A stretch of 64,000 nucleotides of DNA from Marinobacter lipolyticus SM19 (GTDB taxonomy: Bacteria; Pseudomonadota; Gammaproteobacteria; Pseudomonadales; Oleiphilaceae), in assembly GCF_000397065.2 (NCBI RefSeq), contig NZ_KE007306.1, forward strand, positions 76,813 to 140,812, given 5' to 3'. The position numbers were made by a program, and so were the translations under genes. The notes beneath the pieces were generated by a model. That model saw only the letters and a list, made by a program, of their open reading frames with translations. It made no database searches and was not told where the DNA came from. This document shows, piece after piece, positions 18,359 to 27,479 of this stretch (within the stretch, counting starts at the first letter, position 1; every line of letters begins with the position of its first letter).

Positions 18359-19441
18359 TTGAGCAACACCCAGCCTGCAACCGTTCCGACTGACCTGCCA
18401 ACCTGGACGCGGCAGCCGAACCAGCCCGTGACCTACCCCCGCATGTTTGTGGAGGTGTCCCGGGAAATGGGTGCGGACCCCGCTGACATACTGCAGCAGG
18501 CCGGCCTGCCACCCGGCGCCCTGGATGACCCCGCCGGCCGTATTTCGTACTTGCAGACCCTGCAGGTGTTCGCCGCAGTGCATGCCGCCATTGGCGACAC
18601 CGCACTGGGGTTCGACAACGGCTTACGCCTACCCCTGACCGCCCACGGCAGCCTGGGCTACGCCTTAATGTGTGCCCCCACCTCACGGAAAGCCATCGCG
18701 ATTCTGGAGCGGTTCTGGAACCTGCGGGGGCGCGGCGTGTTGATGACCGTACGGCAGACCGAAAACCACCTGTTCTTCGAAATCGAACCGGAAGTGCCCC
18801 TACCCGAGCCGCTACGGGAAATGATGTTCAGCTCCATCCTGACCAGCATCGTTCGGGGCATGGAGTTCGTGCAGCCGATTCAGCCCAGCGAACGGGAAAT
18901 CTGGCTGCGGGGGCCAGAACCACCGGGATACCAGCGTCGCCAGCAGCAGGTGCCCGGGGTAAGGTTCAACATGCCCAGCGCCGGTGTGCTCCTGGGCGGC
19001 GATCCATCGTGGCTGGACGAGCCCCTGCCCACCGCCAACCCCGAAGGCCTGGCCCAGGCGCTGGCCCAGTGTGAGCGGGAAAGCGCACTGACCGAAACCG
19101 ACAACGACATTGCCCGCCAGATCCGCGCACACCTGGTGCTGGACCAGAACGGCTACCCCACCCCGGAGCAGCTGGCCGCCAACCTGTGCCTGACACCCAG
19201 AACCCTACGCCGGCGTCTGCACGAACAAGGCTTGAGCTACCAACAAATCCTGAATGACGTGCGCCGGCGTGATAGCTGCCACCTGCTCGCCACCTCCGAC
19301 CTGGAGATCCAGAGCATCAGTGAACTGCTAGGCTACGCGGACCCGGCGAACTTTACGCGGGCGTTCAAGAGTTGGACGGGGAAGGCGCCACGGGTGTGGC
19401 GGCGGGATAATGGTCAGACGCCCAGCCATTCGGCCAGTTGA
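18359..19441 (+). CDS. AraC-family transcriptional regulator with arabinose-binding-like sensor domain
   Basis: About 360 residues. The N-terminal PF12625-type effector domain (roughly 25-215) contains LPLTAHGSLGYALMCAPTSRKAI, seen in OruR/ToxR-subfamily regulators. The C-terminal double helix-turn-helix includes LAANLCLTPRTLRRRLHEQG and SISELLGYADPANFTRAFKSW. The TTG start at 18359 has AGGT at a fair distance and gives the usual length. GTG codons further in are possible. It is divergent from the PF10118 hydrolase, its most likely target. It is convergent with the methyltransferase gene downstream, 12 nt away. Confidence 0.88.
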   Translation: MSNTQPATVPTDLPTWTRQPNQPVTYPRMFVEVSREMGADPADILQQAGLPPGALDDPAGRISYLQTLQVFAAVHAAIGDTALGFDNGLRLPLTAHGSLGYALMCAPTSRKAIAILERFWNLRGRGVLMTVRQTENHLFFEIEPEVPLPEPLREMMFSSILTSIVRGMEFVQPIQPSEREIWLRGPEPPGYQRRQQQVPGVRFNMPSAGVLLGGDPSWLDEPLPTANPEGLAQALAQCERESALTETDNDIARQIRAHLVLDQNGYPTPEQLAANLCLTPRTLRRRLHEQGLSYQQILNDVRRRDSCHLLATSDLEIQSISELLGYADPANFTRAFKSWTGKAPRVWRRDNGQTPSHSAS

Positions 19442-19453
19442 AGGTTGGCTTGA

Positions 19454-20071
19454 TCAGGCCCGCAATGCGTCGTCATCTAACCGCAGATAAGCTACCGTTT
19501 CCCACCATACATCCGGGCGATTGAGCTGATCGGTTCGCGGCATCTTCGGTAACGGAACCGGCATTACCGCCCGCTGACGGGCAAACCTGTCCAGCTCGGC
19601 TCTTGAAACCTCATGGAACTCGCGCTCACCATCCCCCGGCCCATGCCGCAGAGTTATGACCAGCAAACCCGCTGGCCCAAGCAATTCCGTCAGTATTCGG
19701 AACGCCCTTTCCCGTACGGTTGGGGGCAGGTGCATCCAGACCGCGGATACCAAAATCAGATCGAACCGGTAACTCAGCTTGCGGATCTGACCAAGGTCGG
19801 GCAGCGAGTCGCTGACCCACTGGATACTCCGGTGAGCAGTAGCTGACGCACCCAGCCTCAGAAGCTCGGCCGCTGGCTCAACTGCAACCACATCCCAACC
19901 CCGTTCCGAGAGAGCCAGTGCATCCCGCCCACTGCCGGCACCGACATCGAGAGCCAGTCCGGTTTTGTTGTCCAGTTGGGGGATCCAATCGTTATGGACC
20001 TGTTCGAAGGACAGGGACTGATACTGAGCAAAAAAGTCTTTGGCCCGGAGGTTGTAGGGATTCAATGGCAT
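19454..20071 (-). CDS. Class I SAM-dependent methyltransferase
   Basis: 205 residues. The SAM-binding motif I is LALDVGAGSGRDALALSERG and the acidic end of strand beta2 is DVVAVEPA. Motif IV is FDLILVSAVWMHLP. The substrate is unknown. The size and motifs resemble tellurite/thiopurine-type and small-molecule methyltransferases. It starts at ATG 20071. The region upstream (20072-20259) drops in GC content and leads to the DUF3883 gene. Confidence 0.87.
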   Translation of the reverse strand: MPLNPYNLRAKDFFAQYQSLSFEQVHNDWIPQLDNKTGLALDVGAGSGRDALALSERGWDVVAVEPAAELLRLGASATAHRSIQWVSDSLPDLGQIRKLSYRFDLILVSAVWMHLPPTVRERAFRILTELLGPAGLLVITLRHGPGDGEREFHEVSRAELDRFARQRAVMPVPLPKMPRTDQLNRPDVWWETVAYLRLDDDALRA

Positions 20072-20166
20072 TCCCGTTTTCCCTTCACTGAAACGCTTTG
20101 GGGTGAAGTTTTGCTTTATTTGCGCATAGCCAAATCAAATTGGTACAGCCCGTCAACAGTCTCACT

Positions 20167-20188
20167 ATTGTTCAGAAAAGTGAACAAT
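20167..20188. promoter_or_regulatory. Inverted repeat at the promoter of the DUF3883 gene
   Basis: ATTGTTCA (20167-20174), GAAAAG and TGAACAAT (20181-20188) form a perfect 8-bp palindrome. It sits just upstream of a -10-like TATACT at 20201-20206 and would overlap the -35 region. This is the arrangement of a repressor operator, for example of an XRE- or TetR-type protein. No regulator gene is adjacent. Confidence 0.5.
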
Positions 20189-20259
20189 TGCCATGCATTG
20201 TATACTGGGGCAATGTGCCCTCAGCTCGCCCATTTCAGATAAGTGAGAGATCAGCTCCC

Positions 20260-21111
20260 ATGGCCACTGGACAGCATTGGACCGACCGAGAAATTGCCTT
20301 AACGGTCGCGGATTACATGAAGATGCTAACGCTGGAGCTAGCGGGACAGAGCTACAACAAAACTGCGCATCGGAGAGCTCTCCTGGAGCAGCTGGACGGA
20401 CGCAGCAAAGGCGCGGTTGAGCTTAAACATCAGAATATAAGTGCCGTTCTCCGCGATTTGAACTGTTTCTGGATTCCCGGCTACAAGCCGAGGGGCAATT
20501 ATCAAGAGGCCTTGGCACATTACCTCGAGGCTTGGATCAATACACACCCGGAGTTCGATCGCGCTTCACAGTTTGCAGTGGAGCAGCCCGCCTTTATGCC
20601 CAGCGGCATCGAGCTTTCGAAACTTCTGGTCGATGCACCTACGCCCTCGAACGAAGTTAAAGAAACTCACCCGACATACGCCGTAAAGAGATCGCCCTCA
20701 AAACGCGACTACGTTGCCCAGGAAGCCCGCAACTCTGCACTTGGTGCCGCTGGCGAGTTACTAGTAATGGAGTATGAGGAATTCAGGCTCAGATCCGCAG
20801 GAAAAAAAGCTCTCGCGGACCGCATCGAACACGTGTCCCAATCACAGGGAGATGGCCTGGGTTATGACATTCTCTCTTATGAAATCTCAGGGAAAGAACG
20901 TTTTCTCGAAGTAAAAACCACGGCCTTCGCTAAAGAAACACCCTTTTACGCCTCAAGAAATGAAGTCTCGTTCTCAGAAGAATTCCAAGAACAATTCCAT
21001 CTCTACCGTCTTTTTGAGTTTCGAAAATCACCGAAGCTGTTTTCATTGCCAGGAGCCATAGGCAACCATTGTTCAATGGACCCTGTCAGCTTTATCTGTA
21101 AACTCCGATGA
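20260..21111 (+). CDS. DUF3883 domain protein, putative nuclease-like orphan
   Basis: 283 residues from ATG 20260 (GAGAG upstream; the longer frame to 20140 crosses the promoter). The N-terminal domain (about 1-110, HWTDREIALTVADYMKML, then a NISAVLRDL segment) looks DNA- or partner-binding. The C-terminal DUF3883 (about 170-260) has AARNSALGAAGELLVMEYE and then GDGLGYDILSYE followed by ERFLEVKTTAFAK. That D...E-x-K spacing is the PD-(D/E)xK nuclease pattern, so restriction or defence activity is plausible but unproven. Codon use and GC content are lower than in the neighbours, which suggests horizontal transfer. No methylase or helicase partner is adjacent. Confidence 0.8.
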   Translation: MATGQHWTDREIALTVADYMKMLTLELAGQSYNKTAHRRALLEQLDGRSKGAVELKHQNISAVLRDLNCFWIPGYKPRGNYQEALAHYLEAWINTHPEFDRASQFAVEQPAFMPSGIELSKLLVDAPTPSNEVKETHPTYAVKRSPSKRDYVAQEARNSALGAAGELLVMEYEEFRLRSAGKKALADRIEHVSQSQGDGLGYDILSYEISGKERFLEVKTTAFAKETPFYASRNEVSFSEEFQEQFHLYRLFEFRKSPKLFSLPGAIGNHCSMDPVSFICKLR

Positions 21112-21135
21112 GTTGTGGCGCATCCTCAAAGGGTT

Positions 21136-21147
21136 CCCCCCCCCCCC
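21136..21147. repeat. Run of 12 consecutive C
   Basis: A 12-base poly-C tract lies in the intergenic region between the DUF3883 gene and dusA, about 50 nt upstream of the dusA extended -10. Homopolymers this long are uncommon in such genomes. They are prone to slippage and also to sequencing error. Confidence 0.9.
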
Positions 21148-21197
21148 AATCTGTCTGATTTTTCGCCAAATCCCTACGGAATCACTCCCTCAATTCC

Positions 21198-21206
21198 TGA
21201 TAGAAT
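21198..21206 (+). promoter_or_regulatory. Extended -10 promoter of dusA
   Basis: TGATAGAAT is an extended -10 (TG-N-TAGAAT). No good -35 lies 17 nt upstream, which extended -10 promoters tolerate. The predicted start is about 30 nt before the dusA ATG. Confidence 0.5.
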
Positions 21207-21242
21207 GCTCACCACGAAAATGTTTTCCGAAGTGGACACCCA

Positions 21243-22301
21243 ATGATTTCAGAGAGTAAAGCCGAACATCGTGCCGATTCGGCTGGCGCCGCCAATCATT
21301 CCGTGACTGAACTTTCTCGGAAGTTCTGCGTCGCCCCCATGATGGACTGGACCACCACCCACTATCGCTACCTGGCGCGCCAACTCAGCCGCCACACCCT
21401 GCTCTACACGGAAATGGTGACCACCGGTGCGCTGATTCATGGCGATACCGCCCGCTTTCTGCGCCATGACGAGGCGGAATATCCGCTGGCGCTGCAGCTG
21501 GGCGGCAGTGATGCCGGTGAGCTGGCGCATTGCGCGAAGTTGGCGGAGCAGTATGGGTTTGATGAGGTAAACCTGAATGTGGGCTGCCCCAGCGACCGGG
21601 TGCAGAACAACATGATCGGCGCCTGCCTGATGGGGCACCCGGACAAGGTGGCCGAGGGAGTGCGGGCGATGATCGACGCCACCGGCCTGCCGGTGACGGT
21701 CAAGCACCGTATCGGCATTGACGGCCGGGAGTCCTGGGAGGATCTGTGCGAGTTTGTGGAGAAGGTCGCGGCCGCCGGTTGCCGTACGTTTATTGTCCAT
21801 GCCCGCATTGCCATTCTTGAGGGCCTGAGCCCCAAGGAGAACCGGGACATTCCGCCGCTGAAATACGACTGGGTGTATCGTCTGAAAGCGAAATATCCGG
21901 AGCTGGAGATCATCATCAACGGCGGCATCAAGACCTTTGAGGAGTGCCACCAGCACCTGGAACACACGGACGGCGTGATGCTCGGCCGGGAGGCCTACCA
22001 CAATCCCTGGCTGCTTGCGGGGGTCGATCCGGTGTTCTTCGGGCAGCCCGCACCGGTACAGAGCCGCCATGAGGCGTTGCGGGCGACGCTACCGTTTATT
22101 CAGCGCGAACTGGAACGGGGCGTGTTCCTTACACACATGTCACGTCACCTCTTGGGACTGTTCCATGGACAACCCGGTGGCCGTCAGTTCCGCCGCTACA
22201 TCAGCGAGAATGCCCATAAATCCGGGGCGGGACTGGAGGTTATCGAAGAGGCCCTGGCCAGGGTTCGGGAACCCGCGGAAGCAGCAATCGCGCCGGCTTA
22301 A
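21243..22301 (+). CDS. dusA: tRNA-dihydrouridine(20/20a) synthase
   Basis: This flavoenzyme reduces U20/U20a in the tRNA D-loop using FMN and NADPH. 352 residues. The N-terminal FMN-barrel start is FCVAPMMDWTTTHYRYLAR. The catalytic cysteine is in NLNVGCPSDRVQNNMIGACLMG. Further FMN and tRNA contacts are VKHRIGID and HARIAIL.GLSPKENRDIPPL, the DusA-specific loop. The C-terminal helical domain includes HMSRHLLGLFHGQPGGRQFRR. The start is ATG 21243. The gene stands alone before tal. Confidence 0.95.
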   Translation: MISESKAEHRADSAGAANHSVTELSRKFCVAPMMDWTTTHYRYLARQLSRHTLLYTEMVTTGALIHGDTARFLRHDEAEYPLALQLGGSDAGELAHCAKLAEQYGFDEVNLNVGCPSDRVQNNMIGACLMGHPDKVAEGVRAMIDATGLPVTVKHRIGIDGRESWEDLCEFVEKVAAAGCRTFIVHARIAILEGLSPKENRDIPPLKYDWVYRLKAKYPELEIIINGGIKTFEECHQHLEHTDGVMLGREAYHNPWLLAGVDPVFFGQPAPVQSRHEALRATLPFIQRELERGVFLTHMSRHLLGLFHGQPGGRQFRRYISENAHKSGAGLEVIEEALARVREPAEAAIAPA

Positions 22302-22389
22302 TCAGATCTATACGTTTTGTTGTCTTGTTCCTGTCAGAGCAGCCCGTTATTGTAGGGAAAACAACTGAGACACGACGACAGGACAACGA

Positions 22390-23355
22390 ATGACCAGCAA
22401 GCTTGAACAACTGAAATCCATGACCACGGTAGTAGCTGATACCGGTGATCTGGATGCCATCGCCCAGTGGCGCCCCGAGGATGCCACCACCAACCCTTCC
22501 CTGCTGCTGAAAGCCGCTGCGTCAGACGCCTATCGCCCCATGCTGGACAAGGCCGTTGCCATGGCCAGCCAGCAAGGCGGGTCTGATGCCGAGCAGCTGG
22601 CCTACGCTACGGATGCGCTGGCCGTACTGGCCGGGCGCGAGATTCTGGAACTGATTCCCGGCGTTGTCTCCACTGAGGTGGACGCGCGCCTGTCTTTCGA
22701 TACCGACGCCACTCTGGCCCGCGCCCGCAGGCTGATCGATCTGTACCGGCAGCAAGGCGTGGATACCAGCCGGGTGTTGATCAAGGTTGCCTCTACCTGG
22801 GAGGGCATTCGCGCGGCAGAGCAGCTGGAAAAAGAAGACATTCATTGCAACCTGACACTGCTGTTCTCGTTTGTGCAGGCTGCAGCCTGTGCCGATGCCG
22901 GCGCTTTCCTGATCTCGCCGTTCGTGGGCCGTATCCTCGACTGGCACCTGGCCCACAGTGATCGGGACAGCTTCCCGGCGGCGGAAGATCCCGGCGTCCA
23001 GTCTGTCTCCCGCATCTATAATTACTACAAGGCCAATGGGTTCAAGACCGTGGTGATGGGCGCCAGTTTCCGCAACCTCGGTGAGATCGAGATGCTGGCC
23101 GGCTGTGACCGCCTGACCATCAGCCCTGCCCTGTTGCAGGAACTGAAGGATGATACCGCACCGCTGAAGCGCCAGTTGTCAGCAAACACCGCCAGCAGTT
23201 CCGATGGATTCGGCGCGATGGACGAACGCCTGTTCCGCTGGGAATCCAATGAAGATGCGATGGCCACCGAGAAGCTGGCCGAAGGCATTCGTCGCTTTGC
23301 CGCCGACCAGATCGAGCTGGAAGGTCGTGTCAGGCAATTGGCCAAAGCCGCGTAA
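22390..23355 (+). CDS. tal: Transaldolase
   Basis: A cytoplasmic pentose-phosphate enzyme that moves a dihydroxyacetone unit between sedoheptulose-7-phosphate/glyceraldehyde-3-phosphate and fructose-6-phosphate/erythrose-4-phosphate. 321 residues, the TalB size. The Schiff-base lysine is K132 in [13 protein letters not shown]. The active-site signatures [12 protein letters not shown] (residues 31-42) and [17 protein letters not shown] are present. AGGA precedes the start. It heads a rightward cluster with terB-like, DAHP synthase and GDPD genes at gaps of 33, 17 and -4 nt. Confidence 0.97.
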   Translation: MTSKLEQLKSMTTVVADTGDLDAIAQWRPEDATTNPSLLLKAAASDAYRPMLDKAVAMASQQGGSDAEQLAYATDALAVLAGREILELIPGVVSTEVDARLSFDTDATLARARRLIDLYRQQGVDTSRVLIKVASTWEGIRAAEQLEKEDIHCNLTLLFSFVQAAACADAGAFLISPFVGRILDWHLAHSDRDSFPAAEDPGVQSVSRIYNYYKANGFKTVVMGASFRNLGEIEMLAGCDRLTISPALLQELKDDTAPLKRQLSANTASSSDGFGAMDERLFRWESNEDAMATEKLAEGIRRFAADQIELEGRVRQLAKAA

Positions 23356-23388
23356 CCGCCGTGCATTAAGAGGAGTATTCTTCAGGTC

Positions 23389-23835
23389 ATGATCGAACGT
23401 CTGAAGCAGTTATTTGCCCCTACTGAGGAAACCCGGGAAGAGCCGGATCGGCATTCGCTGGCGGTGGCCGCCACCGCGTTGATGGTCCAGCTCTCGCGCA
23501 TTGATAACAACGAGGATGAGCGGGAACTGCAAACCATTGTGGATTGCGCCGTCAACGCCCACGAGGTCACCCGGGAAGAAGCCGAGGAGATCCTTCAGGA
23601 TGCCCTCAACCACGCGGATGACGCCACATCACTGTACGAATTTACTGGCCAGATCAATGAGCATCTGGACCAGACCGCAAAGCAAACCCTGCTGGAGAGC
23701 ATCTGGCGGGTAGCGTTTGCCGATGGCCGCATCGACAAATACGAGGAACACCTGATTCGCCGTATGGCCGATTTGCTGCATCTTAATCATCGCGAATACA
23801 TGCAGGCTCGCCATCGTGCGGAAGGCGCGGACTGA
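23389..23835 (+). CDS. TerB-family protein
   Basis: 148 residues, all helical. Two TerB half-repeats are visible: HSLAVAATALMVQLSRIDNNEDERE with an acidic metal-binding-like loop, and LLESIWRVAFADGRIDKYEEHLIRRMADLL. The family is named after tellurite resistance but most members have unknown roles. This one stands between tal and a DAHP synthase gene, with an RBS-like AAGAGGAG upstream. It is likely translated as part of that operon. No ter cluster is present. Confidence 0.88.
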   Translation: MIERLKQLFAPTEETREEPDRHSLAVAATALMVQLSRIDNNEDERELQTIVDCAVNAHEVTREEAEEILQDALNHADDATSLYEFTGQINEHLDQTAKQTLLESIWRVAFADGRIDKYEEHLIRRMADLLHLNHREYMQARHRAEGAD

Positions 23836-23852
23836 CTGTTAAAGGAGTCAAC

Positions 23853-24980
23853 ATGCTTGCCATTCTCCACCCCGATACACCACTGGATAGCGACGCCTAC
23901 CGGCAAACCATGCACTTCCTGGAAAACCTGCCCGGCGTCTCGGTTCGGGTTCATGAGGTTCAGGGCGCCAGCCAGCGGCTGACAGAAATCTACCTGCTGG
24001 GTGATACCAAATCGCTCGACAAAGAGGAAATTGAAGCCCTGCCGGCGGTGGAGCGGGCTATCCGCATCTCCGATGACTACCGTATTCTGGGTCGCCACCG
24101 GGACGACAAGCGCCAAAGCGGTTTTAACTACAACGGGGTGGAGTTCAGCCAATCCAACCTGAACATATTCGCCGGGCTGTGCGCCGTCGACGTGCCCGAG
24201 CACGTGGAAATGATGATGCAGGCCCTGGAGGAGCACGGTGAGGTCTGCACCCGCATGGGCGCCTACAAGCCGCGCACCAACCCCTATTCCTTCCAGGGCC
24301 ATGGCAAGGGCTGCCTGCCCTGGGTGTTCGAAAAGGCGGGCAAACATGGCATCAAGGTGATTGCCATGGAAATCACCCATGAAAGCCACATTGAGGAAAT
24401 CGACACCTGCCTGGAGAAACTGGGTCGCCCCACCGGCGTGATGCTTCAGGTGGGTACCCGCAACACTCAGAACTTTGAGTTGCTGAAAGCCATTGGTCGC
24501 CAGAGTACCTACCCGGTACTGCTGAAACGGGGCTTCGGCATCACTCTGAACGAATCTCTGAATGCTGCGGAATACCTGGCCAGTGAGGGCAATGCCAATG
24601 TCATTTTCTGCCTGCGGGGCATGAAAACCGAGGCCGGCCAGCCCCATCGCAACATGGTGGATTTTGCCCATGTACCCGCGGTGAAGCGTCTGACCCGTAT
24701 GCCGGTGTGTGTGGATCCGTCCCACTCTGTAGGGAGCCGTGAGAAATCTCCCGACGGCATTCTCGATGTCATGCACGCCACCGCTCAGGGCGTGATAGCC
24801 GGCGCTAACATGGTACTCGTGGACTTCCACCCGAAACCGGAGAAAGCCCTGGTGGATGGCCCACAAGCGCTGCTGATGAACGAACTACCGGCCTACCTGG
24901 AAGACATTCGTTTGTGTCACGACACCTGGAAAAAACGCCAGGCCATTTATCAACGCTTAAAGGAATCAGCAACAGAATGA
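23853..24980 (+). CDS. 3-deoxy-7-phosphoheptulonate (DAHP) synthase, type I-beta with ferredoxin-like domain
   Basis: The enzyme condenses PEP and erythrose-4-phosphate, the first step of aromatic amino acid synthesis. 375 residues. The N-terminal FXD-type regulatory domain (about 1-70) is followed by a barrel with GAYKPRTNPYSFQGHG, which binds substrate, then LLKRGFGITLNE (PEP-site lysine) and CVDPSHSVGSREK with metal ligands. These fit the I-beta/KDO8PS-like branch and not AroF/G/H. Its substrates link it to tal in the same operon (erythrose-4-phosphate) and to ppsA elsewhere (PEP). The stop overlaps the next start in ATGA. Confidence 0.93.
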   Translation: MLAILHPDTPLDSDAYRQTMHFLENLPGVSVRVHEVQGASQRLTEIYLLGDTKSLDKEEIEALPAVERAIRISDDYRILGRHRDDKRQSGFNYNGVEFSQSNLNIFAGLCAVDVPEHVEMMMQALEEHGEVCTRMGAYKPRTNPYSFQGHGKGCLPWVFEKAGKHGIKVIAMEITHESHIEEIDTCLEKLGRPTGVMLQVGTRNTQNFELLKAIGRQSTYPVLLKRGFGITLNESLNAAEYLASEGNANVIFCLRGMKTEAGQPHRNMVDFAHVPAVKRLTRMPVCVDPSHSVGSREKSPDGILDVMHATAQGVIAGANMVLVDFHPKPEKALVDGPQALLMNELPAYLEDIRLCHDTWKKRQAIYQRLKESATE

Positions 24981-25774
24981 TTGTCTACGGACACCGTGGG
25001 GCCAAGGGAGAAGCCCCGGAAAATACACTAGCCGGATTTACCCATGCCTACCGGCACGGCATCCGCCACTTCGAACTGGATCTGGTGTTGTCGAAAGACG
25101 GTAAGCCAGTGATCGTCCATGACCTGACGGTGGATCGCACCACCGGTCAGGAAGGCGCCGTCGCCAACTACACTGCCGACGAACTGGCAGCAATGGATGC
25201 GAGAGGAAGCGCGACGCCATGGTCGACCAAAATCGGCATACCCAGCCTGGAAGTCCTGCTGGATGAGTTTGCCGACCTCGAACACCTGCAGCTTGAGGTC
25301 AAGAAGGACAATCGGCAACGGTTGAACATCCTCTGTAACCGCCTGACGGAAATCATTCAGCGCCGGAGTCTGCATTTCCGGGTCACGGTGACCTCGTCGG
25401 ATGTGTGGTTCCTGCAACAGATTCGGCGACGGGACAAGAACATCTCTATTGGCCTGGTCGCCGAGCGCAAGTTTCCCCGGCCGATCAATGTGGCCTCGCG
25501 ACTGCATTGCCAGTATCTTTGCGTGAACTGGAAAATCTGCTCAAAAGCCATGGTGGATGATGCGCATCGCCGAGGCATGCACGTATCGGCGTGGACCGTA
25601 AACCGAATTCACGACATGCTGGAACTGGAGAAGTTCGGCGTCGACAGTATCATCTCCGACTACCCCACCAGTACCCGCATGTATTTCGACAACCGTGCGA
25701 ATTCGGTCCTCAGCCTTCCCCACAACGGGACACTTGAGAGCGCGACCGAAGGCACGGCAGTTTCCACGGATTAG
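24977..25774 (+). CDS. Glycerophosphodiester phosphodiesterase
   Basis: 265 residues from ATG 24977, overlapping the DAHP synthase stop by 4 nt (translational coupling). The GDPD catalytic start [17 protein letters not shown] contains the essential [22 protein letters not shown] supplies the metal ligand Asp and the second catalytic His. A barrel closing motif, [10 protein letters not shown], follows. It hydrolyses glycerophosphodiesters to glycerol-3-phosphate and an alcohol. No signal peptide is seen, so it is probably cytoplasmic, UgpQ-like. It is convergent with sthA, sharing 4 nt. Confidence 0.93.
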   Translation: MIVYGHRGAKGEAPENTLAGFTHAYRHGIRHFELDLVLSKDGKPVIVHDLTVDRTTGQEGAVANYTADELAAMDARGSATPWSTKIGIPSLEVLLDEFADLEHLQLEVKKDNRQRLNILCNRLTEIIQRRSLHFRVTVTSSDVWFLQQIRRRDKNISIGLVAERKFPRPINVASRLHCQYLCVNWKICSKAMVDDAHRRGMHVSAWTVNRIHDMLELEKFGVDSIISDYPTSTRMYFDNRANSVLSLPHNGTLESATEGTAVSTD

Positions 25775-27162
25775 AAGATCCGATTCAACCCATTCAACGC
25801 CGCTACCCGATAGGCTTCAGCCATGGTCGGGTAGTTGAAGGTGGTGTTGATAAAATAGTTCAGGGAATTGGCTTCCCCTTCCTGGTTCATGATGGCCTGC
25901 CCGATATGGACGATCTCGGCCGCCTGGTCACCGAAACAATGGATGCCCAGGATTTCACGAGTCTCGCGGTGGAACAGGATTTTCAACATACCCACGGCTT
26001 CACGAGTGATCTGAGCACGGGCCAGATCCTTGAAGAAGGCCTGGCCGACCTCGTAAGGCACCTTGGCTTCGGTCAGCTCACGCTCGGTCTTACCCACCGA
26101 ACTGATCTCGGGAATGGTATAGATACCGGTCGGCACATCCGATACATAGCGGAAGTATTCATCATGCAGGATGTCAGAAGACGCTGAGCGACCCTGATCG
26201 TAGGCGGCACTGGCCAGGCTTGGCCAGCCAATCACGTCGCCAGCAGCGTAGATGGTATCCACTTCGGTGCGGTAGTGTTCGTTCACGGCCAGTTGGCCAC
26301 GGCCGTTGGGTACCAGGCCAACGTTATCGAGACCCAGCTTTTCCGTATTACCGCTGCGACCGTTGCACCAGAGAAACGCATCGGCACGGATTTTCTTGCC
26401 AGACTTCAACGACAGCACCACGCCATGATCATCGCCATCAACCGACTCGTATTCCTCATTGTGACGAACCAGAACGCCGTTATTACGCAGGTGATAGCTC
26501 AGCGCGTCTGAAATCTCATCATCCAGGAACGTTAGCAGGCGGCTGCCCGGGTTAATCAGGTCAACCTTCACGCCCAGACCGGCAAAGATAGACGCATATT
26601 CCGAACCGATCACACCGGCACCGTAGATAATCAGTGTACGAGGGGTGTGAGACAGGTTCAGGATAGTATCGGAATTATAAATCCTGTGGTGACGAAAATT
26701 CACATCCGGCGGAAGGTAAGGCCTGGAACCGGTGGCAATAATCGCCTGTTTGAAGTGCAGCGTCTCGACAGACTTGCTACCGCGAACTTCTATGCGGTGC
26801 TCGTCCAGAAAGGACGCGCGTCCGTTAATCAGGTCCACCCGGTTACGGGCATAAAACTGGGTTCTCAGCTTGACCTGCTTATCAATCACCTTTTGTGCGT
26901 TCTGAAGCACACGCGGAAAAGAAAACCAGCGGGGTTCGCCAATGTCCCGGAACATCTGGTTGGTGTTGAAGGTGATGATCTGCTTTACAGAGTGACGCAG
27001 CGCCTTGGAAGGAATGGTCCCCCAGTGGGTGCAGTTTCCGCCAACGGTGGGTTTGTCTTCGATGATCGCGACACGCTTACCGTGTTTCGTCGCATTCATC
27101 GCTGCGCCTTCTCCAGAAGGACCAGCGCCGATAACGACGACGTCGTAATGATGCTCTGCCAT
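25771..27162 (-). CDS. sthA: Soluble pyridine nucleotide transhydrogenase
   Basis: A FAD enzyme that balances NADPH and NADH pools. 463 residues. The FAD motif is [13 protein letters not shown] at residues 8-20. In the redox-site region [19 protein letters not shown] only one cysteine remains, with Thr in place of the second, which separates SthA from disulfide reductases. The NAD motif [19 protein letters not shown] and the C-terminal [19 protein letters not shown] are present. The start is ATG 27162. It precedes (in map order) the nqr cluster but is transcribed after it on the same strand, separated by 58 nt from nqrM. Confidence 0.96.
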   Translation of the reverse strand: MAEHHYDVVVIGAGPSGEGAAMNATKHGKRVAIIEDKPTVGGNCTHWGTIPSKALRHSVKQIITFNTNQMFRDIGEPRWFSFPRVLQNAQKVIDKQVKLRTQFYARNRVDLINGRASFLDEHRIEVRGSKSVETLHFKQAIIATGSRPYLPPDVNFRHHRIYNSDTILNLSHTPRTLIIYGAGVIGSEYASIFAGLGVKVDLINPGSRLLTFLDDEISDALSYHLRNNGVLVRHNEEYESVDGDDHGVVLSLKSGKKIRADAFLWCNGRSGNTEKLGLDNVGLVPNGRGQLAVNEHYRTEVDTIYAAGDVIGWPSLASAAYDQGRSASSDILHDEYFRYVSDVPTGIYTIPEISSVGKTERELTEAKVPYEVGQAFFKDLARAQITREAVGMLKILFHRETREILGIHCFGDQAAEIVHIGQAIMNQEGEANSLNYFINTTFNYPTMAEAYRVAALNGLNRIF

Positions 27163-27220
27163 GCGTGCAGTGACTCCTTATGTACGCCGTTTAAATGTGC
27201 TTGTAGTTATGGAAACGAAG

Positions 27221-27469
27221 TTAGCGATCCTCAACCTTGGTGGCATCGTAACTCAACGCTTCAGCAGACTTGCCTTCGTTGGCAAGGCGCTCGTTTTCTT
27301 CTTCACACTTTTGCGTGTTACCGCCACAAATATCACAGGACTTGCTGATACCCAGAGCGCCGATACCGCCGCAGGTGCCGCTGATTGGCTTGCGACCGAA
27401 AATGACACCGATCGACATGGCAGCCACCAGCAAGGAAACAATCAGTAAAACCAACAGAAAGGTACCCAT
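27221..27469 (-). CDS. nqrM: Na+-NQR maturation protein NqrM
   Basis: 82 residues. One N-terminal membrane helix (TFLLVLLIVSLLVAAMSIGV) is followed by a cysteine-rich segment, SGTCGGIGALGISKSCDICG, with a further NTQKC. These cysteines probably carry iron for assembly of the NQR metal centre in NqrD/E (known role of the family). I start it at ATG 27469, which has GGGAGGG upstream, and reject the longer frame. It is the last gene of the nqr cluster, 10 nt after apbE. Confidence 0.93.
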   Translation of the reverse strand: MGTFLLVLLIVSLLVAAMSIGVIFGRKPISGTCGGIGALGISKSCDICGGNTQKCEEENERLANEGKSAEALSYDATKVEDR

Positions 27470-27479
27470 AAGCCCTCCC

